A stretch of 64,000 nucleotides of DNA from Cylicocyclus nassatus (lineage: Eukaryota; Nematoda; Chromadorea; Rhabditida; Strongylidae): positions 75,103,594 through 75,167,593 of the forward strand of contig CATQJL010000001.1 of NCBI GenBank assembly GCA_958299035.1, read 5' to 3'. The position numbers and the translations under genes are program-made. Under the pieces are notes generated by a model, which was given only the letters and a program-made list of their open reading frames with translations, had not been told where the DNA came from and did no database searches. Positions 58,260 through 64,000 of the stretch are shown piece by piece (position 1 is the first letter of the stretch; each line of letters opens with the position of its first letter).

Positions 58260-60566
58260 TGTCTCCCCACGAGGGTTTGGCCAATCTAATTCATTTTGTG
58301 ATTTTCAATTTTGTCGTCTAAATTCTTGTTTTCAGGTTCTAGATTTGCAGAGTTGTGAATAAAATGCACATAATTCACTCACACCTCCATTCAAAGCTGC
58401 GCGTTCGTTCTCTAGTATGTCTCCTAATTATTAAAATAAATTACTCAGACTTCCGAGGAAGATTCATTTCTTTTCAGTTGTTTGTTATTCTAAGTTTCCA
58501 TCCCGATTCAAATCTTCACTCAAATATAAACAGATTCTTCACGCTGATAGATCATTTGGTCTTGTCATTGGTATGGTTTTTGCTTTTCTGGAAATTTGGT
58601 GTGACACATAACTGAAACCTGTCTAATGCACTGCATGATAACAAAGGGCTTCCGGTGCACTTACGAATGAACTTTTTCAGAAGCAGAACGCGTTGCACCG
58701 AGTTCTCGAAACGCTTAGAAATCTTCTTCTTAATCTTGATATGAGGTGAAGCTCAACATCACACATCGATCGTTTTTGTTGCACTGAAGCATAAGCTGAT
58801 TCTTGCACATCGGATTTTTTCTAAATATAAAGCCTGTTCCTTTAGAGTCTTCATAGAAGCTTCATGACGAACTTTTTGTAGAGACCTAATCGAGGCATTG
58901 CATAAGCAGCACTTATCTGATTCATGCTTGGCCAGGAAAAAGCTCTTGTCCAGTACCGTACTCCAAAGATCATTTGGCTTTCTCTAGTACGGTAATGGGC
59001 AAGAATTTCGAGTCCGATTTTTCAGTCGTTTGGACTACCCCATATAAGCCTCATTCCTCCGCAATCAGTATTCACCTTCCGGACAAAAAAAAATTGCATG
59101 GGCAGCGTTTTTTACTCGAGAAGCAAGAGAAGTGATCATTATTTTTGACCTTCAAAAAACATGCAAAGAAGCTTGAACAATGGAGTGCCCCAAAAAAGGT
59201 TGAAAATGAGCAACGACTGACTGCATGTTACAGAAATCATCACTTATAGCTGAACAAGCCATGAGAATTTTCCAGATATGATATTCTCGCGATACCCTTG
59301 TCAGAGTAGCTTGGAGACTTCGTTTCTGAGTTCAAGGAGCTCTTTGTCTAGAAGCAAAGTTGATTTTTTGAAAGCCCATGAAAAAGCTAGCAGAGGACCT
59401 CCATTGGTGAGGAAATTTCCCCAATACGTAACGATAATGTAACGATATTTTCCTAAAACCCACCCAAACTGTTCGGTTGTCTATGCAACACTTTTTTCGA
59501 GTACTCATCAATCTACGGTCGATCCCTTTGAACTAGACGGTCACAGTGCAGTGTCAAAATTTATCTCAGTGCTCTGTCAAATTTTATTTAGAAAAGGCTT
59601 TCCCGTTTTAGGCTGGTATGAGACCTCATTTTTGGAAGAAAAAATTCCTTTTTTGTTGAAATCGAAACAAACCTAGGAAGCCTGCAATTATTTACTCTTG
59701 GAAACTCCCTGATGGATAGATACATAGACATTTTCAGAAGTAGAAACAGAACTAGCTTTCTAACACTTGAAATGTTCACTTACTATCCTTTTTAGAACAC
59801 ATAAATAACATCTTTGAACTTCATCGACAACAAAGTTGTTCTCAAGTTTCAAAAGCCATCAAACCAAACATTAATCGCTCAGCTTATCTGTTTTTTCGCT
59901 GTCGTGCTCGCCAAACAAATCGCAGAGGAAACAATACTCCACGCGACACTGCGCTCGAGGCCAAAGTGAGGAGTAAACAACCTCCGCTGAAAATCATGTG
60001 CGATGCTCGCTCATCCCACATGACCCCATGCATGTGAAAGTGGAGAACATAAAATAAGGTGACGAATGGGACGGGGGGGGGGGGGAGGTTATTTGATGGA
60101 AGTATATGACTCCATAAGATGATGTTCGTATAGTAGACTTGGACATAAGTTTCAAAAAATTCGAAAAATCATTACAAACCTACGATTGGCTTATTATTTT
60201 ACGCAAGACACGCGACATTCTCAAGTGATTGAAAAACGTCTAATTTTCTTACGGATTGGTTGGCCCATAAGCTTTCGTCATAGTATTTAGCGAATGTTTG
60301 AAATTACACATTTTACTGCGGTTCTTTGTACGTCATAATGTATTGTACATATAGCAAGATTTGGGAAATAATATCAGAACATCGAAGAGAAAAGTTATAA
60401 AAAAATCAGTCGTGGAGACACCCAACTGGCTCGAATTCATATTGATTAAACGAAATAGGTCAACGAACAGTAAGACGGAAATTAAATTTAGTAGGCACTC
60501 CAGCAATATTATCAACTCGAATTTTAAATGATACTGGCTTTTCTGTTACAGGCTTGTATCGCCGCG
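58260..60566. other. Intergenic, nothing supportable
   Basis: An 86-codon ORF at 58355 and others lack support. A poly-G tract lies at about 60075-60086. Confidence 0.45.
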
Positions 60567-60569
60567 TTA

Positions 60570-60771
60570 GGCCCCGGGCAGACTTCACGCGATTTGATCG
60601 TCGCGACTGAATCGCGAGGAGACAACTGTTACAACATCATTCCATGCAGATCAACTTGCATTCGGTTGTGATACTTTTCCAGACCGAAATTTTTGAATGT
60701 GAAATGAAAATGAATGGAAATCTTGGCGATTTGGTCGCGACGATTAAGTCGCGTGAAGTCTGACCGGGGCC
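60570..60771. mobile_element. PIF/Harbinger-like MITE (copy 2)
   Basis: Ends GGCCCCGGGCAGACTTCACG and (complemented) GGCCCCGGTCAGACTTCACG, with exact TTA on both sides (60567-60569, 60772-60774). Arms of about 50 bp include GCGATTTGATCGTCGCGAC. Same family as 10582 but much better preserved. Confidence 0.8.
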
Positions 60772-60774
60772 TTA

Positions 60775-63583
60775 CACCAATGCAGATTTTTTGCTTGATT
60801 TCATTTCTCCAGATTCATACTGACCACAGCGAAATCGTTAAAAAAGATGTTATACCTTTCAAGAAAACCGTGGCTCACAGACTTATGGATCACTAACATA
60901 TACATCAACGAGTAATCATTTTTAACCGTTTGTTCGGAAATATTCCGTAAGTGGCTGTGAGTTAACATGCGCGGTGTGCAAACTCAGACACATATAATTG
61001 ACTTTTACCCAGTGTTGTCATGAAACAAAATTCTATGGCATCTGCTGCATATAAGTAAGTCAGTGGCTAACGAATTGAATTGCTACTACTATTTGAATTT
61101 GTTCGTGACTAACTCTTATATTCATTTTCTTTCTGTAAAATTTATGCAGAACTTTTTATGACCGACTCTTATGCAACAATCTCATTGCGGCCTTAGCTTG
61201 CCTTGTTCATCATCAAACCCAAAATATCGCGGTAACAAGTTCATCGCCTCATTGAAAACAGGCACGACAGAAAAATAAATGAGGGTGTTATTTTAAATGT
61301 TTTGTCCTGAGCTCTGCGATTACATGCGGGAATAAGACGGTTTTTTACATGCGTAAAACCAAGTGGTAAGAACATGAGGGGCAAACTTTTTTCATTGTAA
61401 TCCTTCTTTGTTTTCAAAAAGCAGCAAACTTTGTCATAAGTGTACGAGCTAAATTTATTATTGAAGCTACACAAACTCTTTTTTCTTTCGCTGATCCTCC
61501 CTGTTTAGTCATAATGACTCCTCAGGCTAATCTCGTGTTAAGAATGGAAATTCTGCACACTACTGTAGGCAGATAATCCCACGAGTATTTAGCAAAATAG
61601 AGCAAACACCCTTTTACGAATTATTCTGCAAAGCTGCAAATGAAAAAAAAACGCTTAGGAAGCCATCAAAGAGAATCTTGTCGAGTCATAAAATTTCATA
61701 GTAATTGATATTGGTAACTCTTTCATGTCAAAACATATATATGTATATTGCTCGAAATTTGGTTTTGATAGCAGAATGAACCTTCTCTCTGAGTTTCAGA
61801 AGAAAAGACAATGATAATGCATTGTGAGTTCGAAAAATAAATTACATCTTGATTTTTTAGTTGGACTAGTATGAGCTTGAGTTACTTCTAAATGCTCAAG
61901 AATGGAAAGAGCATTTTCAAACTATGTGGTGAATATTCTGCATTGCATTCATAAAGAAAATTCAAGGTCAAAATATTTTACGAAGGTAGAAATTATTGTC
62001 TTTACAAGACTGTTATTCAGATAAAAAAGCATATTTTGAAGTTGACATGTTACTTGTGAACACAGTTATGCTGTCACAATAATTAAGTCGATGTTAGTTT
62101 AGCCGGTGCTCGTTTAAAAGCCACATTCATAATCAATGTCAGCATTTGGTTACTCAAGAAGTGTATGTAAGGTATGATGGAGATGTACAAAAATTTTGAA
62201 TCCCGTAGTAACACGAAACCATGTTTCTTCCACCATAATTCTCACCGTATTCAACACTAACAAGTGGCAAAGTACGTATGCCACAATCTCGCAAAAAAAT
62301 CCATCAGTCTTCGTAGTAAGACCACCTGCCTAAATCTAGAAAGCGAAACATTTTTTATCCTTTTCCAGAAGTACTGGCTTTGTCAGTCATCGTTTAATGA
62401 AACCATAGATTGGCATTGCACGTTTTCGGACACTAAATATGTTTCTTGACAACTTGATTTGCTGATTATCGGTTTTTCAAAGCTGTCAGAAAATGACGAA
62501 TGTTGTTATAACACAACCGAAAATGCTTCAAAAAAACTCTCATCTTCAGGAGTGTCTTAAATCCCAAAGAAGTGCACTATAAAGTAGTTTAGAGTATTCT
62601 GACTTAGAAGCAAACACTGTGTGAATTAATGATAACCTACGATTAAGCTTCCCACAAATCTTGTTTACATAATAAGTCATAGGATAAGCTTTCAGGAACA
62701 TCCGAGAATCCCTAAGTACTTAGAACGATGATAGGCCTTATCATGAGTACTATGATCGTGCTATGAACACAACTTGGCATAAGTATTCCTGGCGTTTTCA
62801 GAAAAAAAACCTTCATGAAAATCGCACCACGTTCTCTTCAGCGTGTTTATAGAATATACGAATCAACTCCTGACATAAATGCTGTATTAAGAACAATGAG
62901 AGATGAAAACAACGAATTTCACACTGATCACGGCCTCAGCTAGCAAAGAGGAACGTGTTTTGAGGGCAAACAGGGATCAGATATTCGTCATAAGGTTTTA
63001 GGATGTTTTCGGATATCTGTAAAATTTACGAGCTCAAGCTTACCAATTTTTAAGAGTTTCTAGAAAAGCGCATACGCGATAAAACTTCAGCAACTATGCA
63101 GTCGGCTCCTACCTTCCCATACTTTCCAATTTTGATCGATTCCCCCCTACAACCTTCATTTTTTTGTCAGCATCATTTTAGCATCGATGAACGAAGTCTT
63201 CAAGTTTCAAGTAACGTACTAAAATATTCTCGTCTTGGAGTGAAGTCAATTTCAGTAACCGCTGCTGTACGGGTTGAATGACCGCATCACGGTGTTGGAA
63301 GTGGAAGCATTATAAGGAAGTGCAGCAGGAGAGTGGTGTTTTAGTATAAATAAGTAATACGGCAGGGATATATGGGTGTCAACTGTCAGTAGTCTTCTGA
63401 TATGGTGGTCAAGCTCAATCTTATGGAGGAGTGATCATCTTTGATTTTGGTGTTGAGCTCAACCGGTCGATGAATCCCGTTGAGGAAGTTTAATGTGCAT
63501 GTATGCACTGTTTGATCGTTAGTATCTTCCTAACCCCAATATTTTTGCCGATGTTTGGTATCAATCTGTGGGGCCAGCCTCAA
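60775..63583. other. Intergenic, nothing supportable
   Basis: AT-rich, no recognised gene, RNA or terminal-repeat structure. Short ORFs (for example 61474-61241 minus, 63096 plus) are unsupported. Confidence 0.45.
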
Positions 63584-63587
63584 CTTA

Positions 63588-64000
63588 CAAGGAAAGGAAG
63601 GTTGGTCGAAGTGGCCTTTTGAAATGAGATATGCAAGCCTTGTAGAGCTTGGGACGCTGATTCCAAATCTACCTTTGCTATCTGCTGCGGGGCTTCTGGG
63701 CGAGGAGTTATGAAGGTTTTTGTGAGTAAAAATCTGGATGCAAAAATAGGGTAATGACAGTCGTAACCTTTTCCCAATGTTCAAATGAGGCAGCAGCGAG
63801 TCAGTATACTTGAATTATGAATATTTGTTGCACCAAGTGACTCGACTACGAATTAAGCCCTATAAAAAATGTTACGACTGATTTTAGGCTACTCTTGCAT
63901 TCAGATTTTCACAAAAATCTTCATAACTCCTCGCCCAAAAGCCCGCAGCAGATAGCAAAGGTAGATTTGGAATCAGCGTTCCAAGCTCTACAAAGCCGTT
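63588..64000. mobile_element. Tc4/Tc5-like foldback element, cut by window end (copy 5)
   Basis: Starts CAAGGAAAGGAAGGTTGG directly after CTTA (left half of a CTNAG site). The left arm has TCGAAGTGGCC, GATTCCAAATCTACC and TCTGCTGCGGGGCTTCTGGG. The right arm returns through GCCCGCAGCAGATAGC and GTAGATTTGGAATCAGCG to the last base. The right end is outside the window. Confidence 0.75.

Noticed and set aside
1..64000. CRISPR arrays, bacterial operons or prophage
   Set aside because: No regularly spaced repeats with unique spacers, no ribosome-binding-site-led gene strings; intron structure shows a eukaryote.

Overview
The window looks like a gene-poor, repeat-rich stretch of a nematode nuclear genome, most likely a clade V parasitic (strongylid, hookworm-like) worm. 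The reasons are an AT-rich composition, introns of about 48-55 bp with TTTCAG-type acceptors, foldback transposons inserted at CTNAG sites with TNA duplications (the signature known from C. elegans Tc4/Tc5), RTE and Penelope-like retroelement relics, and a secreted-protein gene. The species assignment is inference. No rRNA, convincing tRNA, CRISPR or bacterial operon structure was seen.

Left third (1-24 kb). Helitron-like elements lie at 0.8-1.5 and 4.2-4.6 kb, with TIR and foldback elements at 3.7, 5.7-6.4, 7.2-7.9, 10.0, 10.6 and 15.6-17.2 kb. A decayed Tc1/mariner-type element (11.7-15.5 kb) has two other transposons nested in it. The clearest host gene is a five-exon plus-strand gene at 19395-21068 encoding a secreted, Lys/Pro-rich protein of about 233 residues. 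A Tc5-like foldback, an RTE reverse-transcriptase tail and a TIR element follow.

Middle (24-36 kb). A GC-rich promoter-like patch precedes a possible first exon at 24307-24394. Beyond it are a large imperfect palindrome (29.5-30.6 kb), a hAT MITE, a Penelope-like element relic carrying a recognisable GIY-YIG endonuclease region (33.5-34.2 kb), a 45-bp minisatellite and a 634-bp Tc5-like foldback with an exact TCA duplication.

Right third (36-64 kb), plus one copy at 2.4-3.0 kb. Five paralogous minus-strand copies (A-E) of an unrecognised small multi-exon gene occur in segmental duplications. Shared exons encode a cationic amphipathic helix ending in Gly-Lys (consensus close to RKNYLQKLMKLMGK), a basic linker, and an acidic C-terminal segment in an exon of exactly 145 nt in copies B, C and E. 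Copy E has four exons open in one frame (114 codons plus stop); A, B and D are damaged and C is uncertain at its 5' end. The pattern suggests a family of secreted peptide precursors with an amidated helical peptide. hAT MITEs and Helitrons have inserted in and around these copies. A conserved non-coding block lies upstream of copies B and E.

Most remaining sequence shows no gene I can support.
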